Origin: Vagococcus fluvialis bH819
Lineage (GTDB): Bacteria > Bacillota > Bacilli > Lactobacillales > Vagococcaceae
Assembly: GCF_900163795.1 (NCBI RefSeq)
Contig: NZ_FWFD01000009.1
Location: 124,001-188,000, forward strand
Direction of reading: 5' to 3'
Length of the DNA: 64,000 nt
Shown here: positions 14,778 through 29,300 of the stretch, one piece after another
How positions within the stretch are numbered: the stretch's first letter is position 1
How the letters are laid out: the number at the start of each line of letters is the position of its first letter
Notes under the pieces: model-generated
What the model was told of the DNA's origin: nothing
The model's input: only the letters and a program-made list of their open reading frames with translations
Databases searched by the model: none
Made by a program: the position numbers and the translations under genes

Positions 14778-17180
14778 CTAACCCTTACGAATTGGCTCTA
14801 TTTGCCAAATATCTTCAGAATATTTTCTTACAGTATCATCTGCTGAAAAATGACCAGCATGGGCAATATTATTTAAGCTCATTTTGCCCCATTTTTTAGT
14901 ATCTTTATAACTGGCATCAATCCAAGCCTGTGCATCACAGTAAGACATAAAGTCTCTTAACACAAAGAATTCATCATTATAAGTAATTAGAGAATCAAAA
15001 ATTTCTTGTCCTTCCATACAACAATTCGGAATTGTGCCATCTACAAATGCATTAACAACTCGATTAATGACTGGATTATTATGATAGATATCTGCTGAAT
15101 TATAATTTTGTTCATTGTAATAACGGTATACTTCAGATTCTGTCAACCCAAAAATTGCGATATTCTCTTCACCGACAGCATCTCTAATCTCTATATTAGC
15201 TCCGTCAAGAGTCGCTAAAGTAATGGCACCATTCAACATAAACTTCATGTTTGATGTCCCAGATGCTTCTTTAGATGCTAAAGAGATCTGTTCGCTCACA
15301 TCAGCTGCTGGAATGATTAACTCAGCTAAACTCACATTATAATTTTCTAAAAAGACAACTTTAATTTTATCTTGAATATCAAGATCGTTATTGATTAAAT
15401 TTGCTGTCTCATTGATTAATTTGATTACTGACTTAGCAAAATGATAACTGGGTGCAGCTTTAGCTCCAAACATAAAGACTCTAGGTGTGATATCTAATTC
15501 AGGATTTTCTTTTAAGTCTAAATATAATTTTATAATATGCATCAAATTCATTAACTGACGTTTGTATGCGTGCAGTCGTTTGATTTGAATATCAAAAATA
15601 GCATTAGGTGAAACTGTTACATCATTATGTTCTTTAATATAAGCAGCTAATTTCTTTTTATTTTCAAATTTTGTTTGTTCTAAATCTGAAAGTAATTTAT
15701 TATTGTCCTGATGATTTAATAATAAACGTAAATTAGTTGTATCCTTACGCCATGATTTACCAATATATTCATCTAACGTTTTTGATAGCATTGGATTGCT
15801 TAATTGAGACCAACGTCTTTGAGCAATACCGTTTGTTTTGTTATTAAAACGCTCTGGATAAATGGCATAAAAATCTTTTAGCACAACTGATTTCAAAAGA
15901 TCTGAATGTAATTTTGCAACTCCGTTTACTGAATGAGAACCGATAATAGCCAAATGAGCCATATGAATTTGATCATGACGAATGATACGCGTTCGCTTAA
16001 TTAAGTCATCATCAAAAACACCTTGCCATTCTTCTACATAACGACGGTCAATTTCTTCAATAATTTGGAAGATACGAGGACAAACTTCTTTCATTAATGA
16101 ACTTTGCCATTTTTCTAAAGCCTCAGACATAATCGTATGATTGGTATAACTCATCACTTTTGATGTCACATCCCATGCTTTTTCCCAAGACATGTTTTCT
16201 TCATCCACTAATAAACGCATCAACTCAGCCACACACATAGCTGGATGAGTATCATTGATATGAATGGCGATATATTTATTCATATCAATCATTGGTAATT
16301 TTAACGTCTTATAATAGTTAAAAATACTTTGCATCCCTGCTGATACGAAGAAATATTCTTGTGATAACCTAAAGCGGCGTCCTTGTTCATTAGAATCATC
16401 TGGATACAGAACAGATGTTAAATTCTCTAATTCTTGTCTACCTTCAAAATTTTGAAACTTCGCTTTGTCTTCTTGAGTAACCTCAGCACTCCACAAACGC
16501 ATTGTATTGACTGTGTCATTTTCAAAGCCAGTCATTCCTGTATCATAAGGAATCGCTTTAATTGAATAGCCACCACGATATATCGGTTTTAATTGGCCAT
16601 TAGCTTCTTCAATTAAGTCCACTTTACCACCAAAATGGACATTCACCGCTTTACTTTCACGACGTACTTCCCAAATATTTCCACGGTTAAGCCACTCATC
16701 CGGTAATTCAACTTGATAGCCGTCAACAAAACGTTGCTTAAACAAGCCATATTCATAACGAATACCATTACCATTACCTGGCATCCCAATCGAAGCAAGT
16801 GAGTCCATAAAACATGATGCTAATCGTCCCAAACCACCATTTCCTAATGCCATATCTGGTTCTTCTTGCACTAAATCTTCTAAATCAATTCCTAAATCAC
16901 TCAGTCCTTCTTCTACTACATCAAGAATTCCTAAGTTAAGTAAATTACTTTTCAGCATTCTTCCTGGTAAAAATTCAATTGAAAAATAAAAAACTTGTTT
17001 TTGTTTTTCGGATAAATAGCCCTGTCTCGTATTTTTCCAATTCCCACTATAATGAGAGGTAACTAATTTACCGAGTGTCTCATATAACTCTTTACTTGAT
17101 GCATCTGAGACTGAAAGTGCAAAGCGCTCTTGCAGCCTCTCCTTAAATTCGATTTTAAATTCTTTCTTGGTGAATGTCAT
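14778..17180 (-). CDS. glgP: Glycogen/starch/alpha-glucan phosphorylase
   Basis: An 800-residue GT35 phosphorylase of normal bacterial length that releases glucose 1-phosphate from alpha-1,4-glucan ends. The pyridoxal-phosphate lysine is in the conserved stretch EASGTSNMKFMLNGA near residue 645. NGGLGRLASCFMDSLA near 115 and the substrate motif ETANLINND are also present. It lies between glgA and the GH13 gene within the glycogen operon, 39 bases after glgA, which combines synthesis and breakdown in one transcript. No allosteric phosphorylation segment is expected in bacterial forms. Confidence 0.97.
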   Translation of the reverse strand: MTFTKKEFKIEFKERLQERFALSVSDASSKELYETLGKLVTSHYSGNWKNTRQGYLSEKQKQVFYFSIEFLPGRMLKSNLLNLGILDVVEEGLSDLGIDLEDLVQEEPDMALGNGGLGRLASCFMDSLASIGMPGNGNGIRYEYGLFKQRFVDGYQVELPDEWLNRGNIWEVRRESKAVNVHFGGKVDLIEEANGQLKPIYRGGYSIKAIPYDTGMTGFENDTVNTMRLWSAEVTQEDKAKFQNFEGRQELENLTSVLYPDDSNEQGRRFRLSQEYFFVSAGMQSIFNYYKTLKLPMIDMNKYIAIHINDTHPAMCVAELMRLLVDEENMSWEKAWDVTSKVMSYTNHTIMSEALEKWQSSLMKEVCPRIFQIIEEIDRRYVEEWQGVFDDDLIKRTRIIRHDQIHMAHLAIIGSHSVNGVAKLHSDLLKSVVLKDFYAIYPERFNNKTNGIAQRRWSQLSNPMLSKTLDEYIGKSWRKDTTNLRLLLNHQDNNKLLSDLEQTKFENKKKLAAYIKEHNDVTVSPNAIFDIQIKRLHAYKRQLMNLMHIIKLYLDLKENPELDITPRVFMFGAKAAPSYHFAKSVIKLINETANLINNDLDIQDKIKVVFLENYNVSLAELIIPAADVSEQISLASKEASGTSNMKFMLNGAITLATLDGANIEIRDAVGEENIAIFGLTESEVYRYYNEQNYNSADIYHNNPVINRVVNAFVDGTIPNCCMEGQEIFDSLITYNDEFFVLRDFMSYCDAQAWIDASYKDTKKWGKMSLNNIAHAGHFSADDTVRKYSEDIWQIEPIRKG

Positions 17181-17219
17181 TATATTTTTTATCTACCTTT
17201 CAATACACGAACAAAATAA

Positions 17220-18653
17220 TTAACTATGTAATTCATTGTAAAGTGCTATATATTGTTGTGACGATTGTTTCCAACTAAAATCTTTAGTCATTGCTTGTTT
17301 CATTAGATTGTTAAACATTTCTCGGTCATCATAGTATAAGAATACCGCTTTTTTAATAACATCCATCAAATAATAGGGTTGGAAATTATCAAATCCAAAA
17401 CCAGTTCCTTCACCTGTAATTGGATTCATAGATTGAACACTGTCTCTTAATCCTCCGATTTCATGAACGATTGGTAGAGTACCATATCTCATGGCCATCA
17501 TTTGTGAAAGCCCACACGGTTCAGTGGCAGATGGCATCAGGAATAAATCTGATCCTGCGTAAATTTGCTGAGCCAAAGTTTCATCAAAAGAAATATTAAT
17601 ACTTGTTTTTTCAGGATATTTATAGCCAAAGTACTCAAATTGTTGTTCAAACATTGGGTCACCTGTGCCAAGTAAAACAACTTGTACGTCAAATTGTAAT
17701 AAATTCTCCATCTCTTGTAATAAAATATGGAAGCCTTTTTGATAAGTTAGTCGACTTACCATACCGATCATTGGAACATCTTCTCTAACTGGTAAACCTA
17801 GACGCTCTTGCAAGTCTTTTTTATTTAGTTGTTTAATACCTAAACTATCTACATTGTAATGGTGATTTAAACGCTCATCTGTTTCTGGATTAAAGACATC
17901 ATAATCAATTCCATTTAAAATACCACTCAAATGATGAGATTCCATTCTTAAAATAGGATCTAAACCAAAACCGAATTCTGTCGTTTGGATTTCTCTGGCA
18001 TAACTTGGACTAACTGTTGTAATCTTATTAGCGTACAAGATACCCGCCTTCATAAAATTCAATGCCCCATTAAATTGTAAGGTACCATCGTCAAAACGAT
18101 CGGTTCCGATACCAAATAATTCAGGTAAAAGATCAGGTCCATATTGCCCTTGAAATTCGAGATTATGAATCGTTAGAACTGTTTTTATATGCTGATAAGC
18201 AGAAATCCAGTTATATTTTTCTTTTAACAAAAAAGGAATCATCGCTGTATGATGATCATTGAGATGCATTACATCAGGAACAAAATCAATTTTCTCTAGC
18301 ATTTCAATAATAGCCTGTTGGAAAAAGGCGAATTTTTCGCCATCATCATAATCTCCATAAATATTAGGGCGATCAAAATAATATAAATTATCAATAAAGT
18401 AATAATCGATACCTTCATGATTTAAATATTTAATCCCACAATACTGTTTTCTCCAGCCTACATTGACTGTAAAATTTACAATATCTTGACACTGATCTTT
18501 TAGTTCTTGAGAAATTTTTGAAAAGAAGGGTAAAACCACTCTTACATCTATACCATTTCTTTTTAACTCTTTAGGTAAAGCGCCTGCTACATCGCCCAAT
18601 CCACCAGTTTTAAAAAACGGATTACACTCCGCTGTGCAAAATAAGACTTTCAT
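17220..18653 (-). CDS. glgA: Glycogen synthase (ADP-glucose)
   Basis: A 477-residue GT5 synthase that transfers glucose from ADP-glucose to growing alpha-1,4-glucan. The ADP-glucose-binding KTGGLGDV motif lies at residues 15-22 and the GT-B C-terminal signature EPCGLSQMMAMRYGTLPIV near 378. Length is typical. Its start lies 32 bases inside the end of glgD, which suggests translational coupling to the pyrophosphorylase subunits. It lies upstream of glgP in the operon. Confidence 0.97.
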   Translation of the reverse strand: MKVLFCTAECNPFFKTGGLGDVAGALPKELKRNGIDVRVVLPFFSKISQELKDQCQDIVNFTVNVGWRKQYCGIKYLNHEGIDYYFIDNLYYFDRPNIYGDYDDGEKFAFFQQAIIEMLEKIDFVPDVMHLNDHHTAMIPFLLKEKYNWISAYQHIKTVLTIHNLEFQGQYGPDLLPELFGIGTDRFDDGTLQFNGALNFMKAGILYANKITTVSPSYAREIQTTEFGFGLDPILRMESHHLSGILNGIDYDVFNPETDERLNHHYNVDSLGIKQLNKKDLQERLGLPVREDVPMIGMVSRLTYQKGFHILLQEMENLLQFDVQVVLLGTGDPMFEQQFEYFGYKYPEKTSINISFDETLAQQIYAGSDLFLMPSATEPCGLSQMMAMRYGTLPIVHEIGGLRDSVQSMNPITGEGTGFGFDNFQPYYLMDVIKKAVFLYYDDREMFNNLMKQAMTKDFSWKQSSQQYIALYNELHS

Positions 18654-19803
18654 CTACTTGTTCCTCCATTTGAATAACATCTTCAACAATATGAGCATTT
18701 TTTTTGATAACAATTGGTTTTTCTGATGTACCAATCACTTGTACACCCTCATCTATCACTACATTCTTATCTAAAATAGCGTATCGCACAATAGCATTCT
18801 TTTTGATCGTTGACTTCGCCATGATAATCGAGTTATTAACTTCTGCCTCTTCATTTATTATTGTTCCAGAAGATATTAGCGAGCGTGACACATTACCATA
18901 TATTAAACATCCTGCAGCAATTTGACTGTTACTTACACTACTTGATTTTGAGTAGTAGGTTGGTACTTCATTAATATTTTTCATATAGATTTTTTTACTG
19001 GAATGTAACAATGATAAAAATTTAGTGGATTCAAGCATTTCCATATTGGCATCATAGTATGATTTAATATCAAAAATATTACTTAAGTAGCCTGTATATT
19101 CAAATGCCCACGTTGTTTTTGATTTCATTGCATCTTTTAAAACATCTTCTATCGTCACAATATCTTCATTTGTTCGCCATTTTTTTAATTCTTGAATTAG
19201 CCAATCTGATTTAACGATGCAAATATTCATAAACAGATTATCTAACTCAGTTTCCATATTTTTTGCAGTTGAGATACCTTCCACTTTGCCATTTTTAGAA
19301 ATATCTAAGATAATATCTCCTGCAGCAATCTGATTTTTAGGCATTTTTTTATAAACAACTGTAATGTCCTCACGATGCATTTTATGGACATTTTTTACTT
19401 GACTCAAATCAAGATTGCATAACATTTTATTCCCCATAAAAACAGTGAATTCTGAATCTGATTTTTCGATATATTCAATAACCGAATCATAATAATGATC
19501 ATCCTCAGGCTCACGCTCTTGTAGTCCTTCAAAGAAATGCATGAAATAGCGATTTGGTAAACTACTTAAATTCCATTCCTTACCACCACTAATATGATCA
19601 ATTACGGATTGTGTCATTCCTTGATTAAAAATCATATAAATCGAATGAATGTCCGCATCGATAACATTTGATAAATTAAAATCAATCATTCGGTAAATAC
19701 TATCAAACGGCAATAAAGAAACGGGTCTTCTGGTAGTTAATGGTAGTAAATCATCTATTTTTTTTATATCTGCTAAAATTGCACATGTCTTATTAGTCTT
19801 CAT
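18622..19803 (-). CDS. glgD: Glucose-1-phosphate adenylyltransferase, GlgD subunit
   Basis: A 393-residue paralogue of GlgC. It keeps the nucleotidyltransferase fold and the C-terminal left-handed beta-helix hexapeptides, but the catalytic N-terminal loop [11 protein letters not shown] of GlgC is replaced by [19 protein letters not shown], as is usual for GlgD. In Firmicutes GlgD has little activity alone and boosts GlgC in a mixed tetramer. It overlaps glgC by 11 bases and glgA by 32 bases, giving tight stoichiometric expression. Confidence 0.95.
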   Translation of the reverse strand: MKTNKTCAILADIKKIDDLLPLTTRRPVSLLPFDSIYRMIDFNLSNVIDADIHSIYMIFNQGMTQSVIDHISGGKEWNLSSLPNRYFMHFFEGLQEREPEDDHYYDSVIEYIEKSDSEFTVFMGNKMLCNLDLSQVKNVHKMHREDITVVYKKMPKNQIAAGDIILDISKNGKVEGISTAKNMETELDNLFMNICIVKSDWLIQELKKWRTNEDIVTIEDVLKDAMKSKTTWAFEYTGYLSNIFDIKSYYDANMEMLESTKFLSLLHSSKKIYMKNINEVPTYYSKSSSVSNSQIAAGCLIYGNVSRSLISSGTIINEEAEVNNSIIMAKSTIKKNAIVRYAILDKNVVIDEGVQVIGTSEKPIVIKKNAHIVEDVIQMEEQVDESLILHSGV

Positions 19804-20935
19804 CGCTACACACTCCTATTATTTCAGCATTTCCTACAACAGCTACTTCTTCTTTTCCTTCAATAACTGCATTGTCACCTACAACAGCATTCTCGCCTAC
19901 AATGGCTTTATAAACGACCGCATTCTTTCCAATTCTAGCACCTGACATAATCACACTGTCGGATACTTTTGCTCCTTCTTGAATTTGAGCATCTGTTGAG
20001 ATGATACTATGATTCACATTTCCTGACACATAACAGCCACTAGAAATTAAAGATTCATTGACACTTGCTTTTTCAGTTAAAAATTGTGGTGGAGACACGC
20101 GATGTCTTGTGGTAATTCGCCAATTACGATCACGTATGTTCAGTTCATTATTAGGATCAATAAACTCCATATTAGCTTCCCATAAAGATTCTACTGTCCC
20201 TACATCCTTCCAATAACCTTTAAAAGCATAAGCATAAACTCGTTCTCCACTGTTTATATATGAAGGAATAACATGTTTACCAAAATCTAACATCTCACCA
20301 TCTTTTTGATGAGTTGTTAGGAAGAATTCTTTTAAATAAGCCCAATTAAAGATATAAATTCCCATTGAAGCTAAATTATTTTTAGGTTCCTCTGGTTTTT
20401 CTTCAAATTCAATCACACGATTATTTTTATCTGTATTCATTATCCCGAATCGTGAAGCTTCTTTATAAGGTACTTCAATAACTGATACCGTAAGAGAGGC
20501 ATTTTTTTCTTTATGAGCTTCTAACATTTTTTCATAATCCATCGTGTAGATATGATCTCCTGATAGAACTAATACATACTCAGGATCCATGCGGTCAATA
20601 TAATCCATATTTTGGAAAATGGCATGCGCCGTTCCTTCAAACCATTTACTACCATCGTTGGCAGAGAATGGTTGTAATATTGTTAAATCTGAATTAATTC
20701 CGTCTAGTCCCCAACTATCCCCGTTACCTAGATGTGAATTTAAAACAAGTGGCTCATATTGTGTAACAACTCCAACATTTGAAATATTTGAATTAATACA
20801 ATTACTCAAAGTGAAATCGATAATTCGATATCTTCCCCCAAAAGGCACTGCTGGTTTAGCATTATTTTGAGTTAATTTTCCAAGTCTAGAGCCTTTACCA
20901 CCTGCTAAAATCATTGCTAACATTTCTTTTTTCAT
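19793..20935 (-). CDS. glgC: Glucose-1-phosphate adenylyltransferase, catalytic GlgC subunit
   Basis: A 380-residue ADP-glucose pyrophosphorylase that makes ADP-glucose from ATP and glucose 1-phosphate, the committed step of glycogen synthesis. The nucleotide loop [12 protein letters not shown] (residues 11-22), [19 protein letters not shown] near 27, and [12 protein letters not shown] near 122 are intact. The C-terminus is a left-handed helix of hexapeptide repeats. It follows glgB by 45 bases and overlaps glgD by 11 bases. Confidence 0.97.
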   Translation of the reverse strand: MKKEMLAMILAGGKGSRLGKLTQNNAKPAVPFGGRYRIIDFTLSNCINSNISNVGVVTQYEPLVLNSHLGNGDSWGLDGINSDLTILQPFSANDGSKWFEGTAHAIFQNMDYIDRMDPEYVLVLSGDHIYTMDYEKMLEAHKEKNASLTVSVIEVPYKEASRFGIMNTDKNNRVIEFEEKPEEPKNNLASMGIYIFNWAYLKEFFLTTHQKDGEMLDFGKHVIPSYINSGERVYAYAFKGYWKDVGTVESLWEANMEFIDPNNELNIRDRNWRITTRHRVSPPQFLTEKASVNESLISSGCYVSGNVNHSIISTDAQIQEGAKVSDSVIMSGARIGKNAVVYKAIVGENAVVGDNAVIEGKEEVAVVGNAEIIGVCSDED

Positions 20936-20980
20936 ACTAATCTGATGAAGTCAAACCTTCATCAGCCTCCTCTCGATCAG

Positions 20981-22897
20981 TTATTTTTTTCGAGTCATTT
21001 TAATCTCAGTTGGCTTTAAAATAATAACACCTAATGCGGGGACAATTGTTTTTATGATATGTTCAGACTCTCCACCATTGTTAAAAGTTTCACAATCAAT
21101 ATTGTGACTTTCCCATGTCCCGCCATATTCCTTCATTTCCGTATTCCAGATTTCTGTATATGTTCCTTCAAAAGGAACGCTAATTTGAAAATCAGTTCGC
21201 TCAATTGGTGTCATATTTAGAACAACAACCAAGAAATCTTTTTTCTTTTTGCCTTGCCTAATAAAAGATAAAACCGTTTCATCCCTGTTATCAGCGTCAA
21301 TAATTTCAATTGTTTGAGAACTGTCTTCTAATTCCCATAAAGATGACGATTCTTTGTAAAGTTGATTCAATTCAGAAGTGAAAAATTGCATTTTTTGATT
21401 CATTTCATCTTCTAAATCTGCCCATTCTAAGGATTCATTAAACTTCCATTCAAGAAATTGTCCAAATTCACTTCCCATGAATAATAATTTTTTCCCTGGA
21501 TGTGTCATTAAATAAGTATATAAATTTCTCAGTTGAGCAAATTGTTTGTATCGGTCTCCCCACATTTTATGCATTAAGCTTTTCTTCCCGTGAACGACTT
21601 CATCATGAGATAAAGGTAAGATAAAGCGTTCGTCCAGCATGTACATAAAAGAGAAAGTCATTAAATTAAAATTATCTTTTCTAAAATACGGGTCCATCTC
21701 ATAGAATCGTAAAATATCATTCATCCAACCCATATTCCATTTATAATCAAAACCTAGAGAATCTTCGATACTTCCTGTGATTTTTGTTTCAGATGAGCTT
21801 TCTTCAGCAATCATCAAAACTTCAGGATGCTTATGTTTCATGACAGCATTTAATTTTTTTAAAAAATGACATCCCTCTAAATTACTAGTACCACCTTCAT
21901 GGTTAAGCGTAGATGGTCCATCATCGTAATTTCGATAAATCATGCTAGAAACTGCGTCAACTCGGATACCATCAATATGGAAATGCTCTACCCAATAAAG
22001 AATACTAGAGATTAAAAAGCTTTGGACTTCTGGTTTTCCTAAATCAAAATTAATTGATCCCCAACGAACATTCTTAGCTCGATCTTCTTCTGTGTATTCA
22101 AATTGCGGTGTTCCATCATAATAAGCAAGTGCGTCATCATTCACACAAAAGTGTCCTGGAACCCAGTCAACAATCACTCCAATGTTGTTTAGGTGACATT
22201 CTTCTACAAAATCTTGTAGGTCTTCTGGCGTTCCATAATAAGAACATAAAGCAAAATAACCTGTTAACTGGTATCCCCACGACTGATCTAAAGGATGCTC
22301 CATTAACGGCATAAATTCAACATGAGTATAATTCATCTTTATAAGGTAAGGAATTAAATCATCTTTCAGTTCTTTAAATCCGTATGGCTCTCCATTAGAA
22401 TGGTGTTTAAATGAACTTGCATGTACTTCGTATATGTTTAGCGGTCTCTTATCATGTTTAATGCGTTTATTTCTGCCTCTCCAAAGTCCATCTTTCCATT
22501 TTTTTTCTGTCTCAGTATAAACGACAGCTGCAGTACCTGGTCTTTGTTCAAATTTTTTGGCAAAAGGGTCAATCTTCATGATTTTACGACCATTAAGTTG
22601 TGTAATGTGATATTTATACAAATCCATTTGTTGAGGTGTGTTTGTAGTAATTTCCCAAATACCTGTCTCTTCATCCTTAGACATTAATTCTGTATCTTGC
22701 CAATTATTGAAATCTCCTACCAGAAAAACTTCTAATGCCTGAGGTGCCCAGACTCGAAAAATATAATACACTGTGTCATCTTTAACCATTTGATGAACAC
22801 CTAATACGTCTTGGCTTTTGAAATTTTCACCCGTTAAAAATGATTTCTTTTGACCTTGAGAAATTTCATGAAAAATTGGTAATTCAGTTACTTTCAT
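20981..22897 (-). CDS. glgB: 1,4-alpha-glucan branching enzyme
   Basis: A 638-residue GH13 branching enzyme that makes alpha-1,6 branches in glycogen. A CBM48 domain spans about residues 40-130 ([20 protein letters not shown]), then the catalytic barrel with the nucleophile Asp314 in [14 protein letters not shown], the acid/base region IAEES (363-367) and [12 protein letters not shown] near 445. Length is standard. It is the first gene of the glycogen operon, downstream of an AT-rich 380-base region with degenerate cre-like sites. Confidence 0.97.
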   Translation of the reverse strand: MKVTELPIFHEISQGQKKSFLTGENFKSQDVLGVHQMVKDDTVYYIFRVWAPQALEVFLVGDFNNWQDTELMSKDEETGIWEITTNTPQQMDLYKYHITQLNGRKIMKIDPFAKKFEQRPGTAAVVYTETEKKWKDGLWRGRNKRIKHDKRPLNIYEVHASSFKHHSNGEPYGFKELKDDLIPYLIKMNYTHVEFMPLMEHPLDQSWGYQLTGYFALCSYYGTPEDLQDFVEECHLNNIGVIVDWVPGHFCVNDDALAYYDGTPQFEYTEEDRAKNVRWGSINFDLGKPEVQSFLISSILYWVEHFHIDGIRVDAVSSMIYRNYDDGPSTLNHEGGTSNLEGCHFLKKLNAVMKHKHPEVLMIAEESSSETKITGSIEDSLGFDYKWNMGWMNDILRFYEMDPYFRKDNFNLMTFSFMYMLDERFILPLSHDEVVHGKKSLMHKMWGDRYKQFAQLRNLYTYLMTHPGKKLLFMGSEFGQFLEWKFNESLEWADLEDEMNQKMQFFTSELNQLYKESSSLWELEDSSQTIEIIDADNRDETVLSFIRQGKKKKDFLVVVLNMTPIERTDFQISVPFEGTYTEIWNTEMKEYGGTWESHNIDCETFNNGGESEHIIKTIVPALGVIILKPTEIKMTRKK

Positions 22898-23027
22898 AAA
22901 TTAAATCATCACCCTTTCCAATACATTGATACAAACAAATAAAAAGAGTTAATTTATATTGTTTATAGTTATATAATACCACAAAAAAACAACGACAGTT
23001 CTTTATTATTAAAATTTTATTCATTTA

Positions 23028-23041
23028 ATATAGCGTTTACA
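23028..23041 (-). promoter_or_regulatory. Candidate CcpA (cre) site upstream of glgB
   Basis: TGTAAACGCTATAT matches 12 of the 14 positions of the cre consensus, including the central CG. It lies about 50 bases upstream of the likely -10 box. Carbon-catabolite control of the glycogen operon is plausible but inferred. Confidence 0.4.
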
Positions 23042-23151
23042 CTTTTAAGAGTTATTATTCAAAATGTAAATGTTTTTATAATCTAAAATTTGTGAAATGA
23101 ACATATTTATTGAAGTGATATTTTTTAAGACTACTCTTTTTTTGAACTTAA

Positions 23152-23195
23152 TAAAAACAAAAACAAGATAACATTTTTACACGCTACCTTGTTTC
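23152..23195 (-). terminator. Probable terminator of the pyr operon
   Basis: On the minus strand ACAAGGTA and TATCTTGT pair around a loop and are followed by TTTTTGTTTTTATT, about 90 bases after the pyrE stop codon. The loop is large, so strength is uncertain. Confidence 0.6.
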
Positions 23196-23281
23196 AAATT
23201 ATGTTATTTAATATCTTATTAAATTTTAATCATACTAAAAAACAAAGAAATATTAAGTTATCTCCTTGTTAATTAAATATT

Positions 23282-23901
23282 CTATTTATTCCACTCTGCT
23301 GGATTTTCTTTCCACTTCTTAAGTAAAACAGCGTCTGCTTCTGTAATATAGTCTTTTTCTGTAGCAACCTCGATTAATTCACTGTAGTTCGTTAAGGTCA
23401 CAAACGATGTTTTAGCAGTTTCAAAATTTTTGATACCTTTTGGTAATTCATAAGTGAAGATGGCTGCAACACCTAAAACCTTAGCTCCTTCATTTTCAGC
23501 AGCAACACACGCTTCAAGTACGCTTCCTCCCGTTGAGATTAAATCTTCAACAACGACCATTTTTTGACTTTCAGAGATTTGCCCCTCAATCTGGTTCTTT
23601 TTACCATGATCTTTAGCTTTACCACGGATATAAACCATTGGTAAATCTAAAATCTCTGCAACCCATGCTGCGTGAGGGATACCAGCTGTCGCTGTTCCTG
23701 CAATAACTTCAACCTCTGGATATGTTTCTTTGATTTTTTTGGCTAACCCTTGTGCCACGTCACGGCGAACTTTTGGAAAACTCATGGTTAAACGGTTATC
23801 ACAGTAAATCGGGCTTTTCAAACCACTTGCCCATGTAAAAGGATCATTTGGACTAAGTGCCACTGCTTTAATTTCTAATAATTGTTCTGCGATTTGTTTC
23901 A

Positions 23902-23902
<1 letters not shown>
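23282..23902 (-). CDS. pyrE: Orotate phosphoribosyltransferase
   Basis: A 206-residue phosphoribosyltransferase converting orotate and PRPP to orotidine monophosphate. The PRPP-binding signature [13 protein letters not shown] lies at residues 116-128, and the flexible loop [15 protein letters not shown] at 93-107. It is the last gene of the pyrimidine operon and its start overlaps the pyrF stop by one base. A probable terminator follows. Confidence 0.97.
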
Positions 23903-26308
<2,406 letters not shown>

Positions 26309-26332
26309 AATCCCTCTCCTTTATTTATTCTT

Positions 26333-29300
26333 TTATAATGCGATGGCTGAAAAGTTACGATCTTCTAAAACTTTTAAAATCGCATCAGCTGTATCTAATG
26401 AGGTCATTAACGGCACACCGTTTTCAACTGAAACTCGTCTTATTTTAAATCCATCTGATTTTGGCTGTGATTCATTTCCAGTGGTATTAATTACCAGTTG
26501 CGTTTGTCCTAGACGAATCATATCCAAGACATTTACTTGACTATTTTGGTCTAATTTAGAGACAACTTTTACTTCTAAACCGTGACTTCTGAAAAATTCT
26601 CCAGTTCCTTCTGTCGCAACAAGTCCATAGCCAATTTCACTAAATCGCTTGGCTAATTGAAGTGCTTCTTCTTTTGACTCATCAGCGATAGTAAATAAAA
26701 CTGATCCGTAATTCGGTAAATGCATGCCACTTGCTTCAAAAGCTTTATAAAGAGCTTTTTCCAGTGTTTTATCTGTTCCCATCACTTCACCTGTTGATTT
26801 CATCTCAGGTCCAAGTTGAGTATCTACTTCTTGAAGCTTCGCAAATGAAAAGACTGGCGCTTTAACATGAACTAAGTCAGATATTTTATACAAACCATCT
26901 TCATAGCCTAGTTCTGTTAGATCTTGCCCTAAAATACATTTAGTTGCGACTTGCGCCATTGGTATACCAGTAACTTTACTTAAAAACGGTACCGTTCGGC
27001 TAGCTCGTGGGTTAACCTCAATCACATAAACTTCTGAATCTTGGGCGATAAATTGAACGTTCATCATACCTTTACAATTTAATCCTAACGCAAGTTTTTT
27101 TGTATAATCTACAATTTTTCCAATCACTTCTTCCGATAAATTTTGTGGTGGATAAACTGCCATCGAATCTCCTGAATGGACTCCTGCGCGCTCAATATGT
27201 TCCATGATACCTGGTAGTAAGACATTCTCACCGTCGCAGATAGCATCTACTTCACACTCTGTCCCCACTAAATAACGATCAATTAAAACCGGGTGTTCTG
27301 GCGAGGCTTTCACCGCTTCTTTCATGTATCTCTTTAAGTCGCTGGTACTCCAGACAATTTCCATGGCACGTCCACCTAGAACGTAACTCGGCCTAACTAA
27401 AACAGGATATTTAATTCTTTCAGCGATAACGATGGCATCCTCAGTATTAGTCGCTGTTGCCCCTTCTGGTTGCGGAATCCCTAATTCTTTTAATGCTTGT
27501 TCGAATTTATCTCTATTTTCAGCACGGTCCAAGTCTTCGATCGTTGTTCCAATAATCTTAACTCCGTGTTCTGTTAACCCTTCTGCTAAGTTGATTGCTG
27601 TTTGTCCACCAAATTGGACGATGACGCCTTTTGGTTGTTCTAATTCAATGACGTGCATCACATCTTCTAGGGTTAAAGGTTCGAAGTATAACTTGTCTGA
27701 GATGGAAAAATCTGTTGAAACTGTTTCTGGGTTACTATTCATAATAATCGCTTCATACCCGGCATTTTGAATCGCTCTTACTGAATGAACAGTGGCGTAA
27801 TCAAATTCCACACCTTGCCCAATTCTAATTGGTCCTGAGCCTAAAACGATAATCGATTCTTTTTCTGATTTGATACTTTCATTCTCTATTTCATATGTTC
27901 CATAAAAATAAGGTGTTTTAGACGCAAATTCTGCGGCACACGTGTCTACCATTTTGTAAACTGGGAAAATATTTTTTTCTTTTCTTAGGTCATAGACTTC
28001 TTTAATTGACATCTCCCACTTATCCGCAATGTAAACATCTGAAAAACCAAGTTGCTTCGCTTCTTTCAATACTTCGATATTTTGTTTGTTTTCTTTGATT
28101 TGAGTTTCTACTTCAACAATGTGGAGTAATTTATCTAAGAAAAAAACATCTATTTTAGTAAAGTCAGCAACTTCATAAATTGTAAAGCCTCGTCTAATAG
28201 CTTCTGAAACATAGAACAAGCGATCATCTTGAGCGTGAATCATGCCATAGGTAATCTCATCATCTGACAAAGGGGTTAATTCTTCTAGTTCAATGTGATA
28301 GGCTCCAATTTCTAAAGAGCGAACTGCTTTAAGTAGCGACTCTTCAATCGTACGGCCTAATGACATCACTTCTCCAGTTGCTTTCATCTGAGTACTCAGC
28401 TTACGGTTACCTTTTTCAAACTTGTCAAAGGCCCACCTCGGAATTTTGGTTACTACATAATCTAGTGCTGGTTCAAACATTGCATAGGTTGTTTCAGTGA
28501 CTGGATTTTTCACTTCATCTAGTGTTAAACCAACCGCAATTTTTGCAGCAAGTTTTGCTATTGGAATGCCTGTTGCCTTACTTGCTAATGCTGAAGACCG
28601 ACTTACTCGAGGGTTGACCTCAATCACGTAATATTTGTAGCTGTGTGGGTCTAGGGCAAGCTGCACATTACAGCCACCTTCAATTTTTAACGCTTTGATT
28701 ATTTTTAATGACGCATCTCTTAAAAATTGAATTTCCACGTCTGATAGAGTTTGACATGGGGCAAAGACAATCGAATCCCCCGTATGAATCCCAACTGGAT
28801 CAAAGTTTTCCATGTGACAGACCACAATGGCGTTATCATTGGAATCTCGCATCACTTCATATTCAATTTCTTTGTAACCTGCGATACTCTTTTCGATTAA
28901 ACATTGTGTCGCAGGTGAGAGATGTAAGCCGTTTTTAGTAATCTCAATTAACGATTCTTCATCGTCACACATCCCGCCACCTGTTCCGCCTAAAGTAAAA
29001 GCTGGTCGAACAATTAAAGGGTAACCAATTTCTTTTGCAAATTCTAACGCTTCTTCAACTGTTGTAACAATCGCACTCTCTGGAATTGGTTCGCCTAATT
29101 CTTCCATTAATTGTTTAAATAAATCACGATCCTCTGCTTGATCAATCGCGCTTAACTTCGTACCTAAAAGCTCAATATCTAGTTCATCAAGAATCCCACT
29201 TTCGGATAAAGTCATCGCCATGTTTAACCCTGTTTGTCCACCTAAAGTTGGTAAAATTGCATCAGGTCGTTCTTTTCTTAATATTTTTGCTACAAATTCC

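Larger units (their letters stand above)
22898..23281. other. Intergenic region between glgB and pyrE: glycogen operon control region and pyr terminator
   Basis: About 384 bases without a convincing gene. The glgB-proximal part holds a minus-strand TATTAT -10-like box (22973-22978) without a clear -35 box. Two degenerate matches to the CcpA operator consensus TGWAANCGNTNWCA lie upstream: TGTAAACGCTATAT on the minus strand (23028-23041, 12 of 14) and TGTAAATGTTTTTA on the plus strand near 23060 (12 of 14). The pyrE-proximal part holds the probable pyr operon terminator. A 25-codon open frame near 23097 has no ribosome binding site and is not called. Confidence 0.6.

Noticed and set aside
23097-23171. 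A 25-codon open frame between glgB and pyrE
   Set aside because: It has no ribosome binding site and a composition like the surrounding AT-rich spacer.
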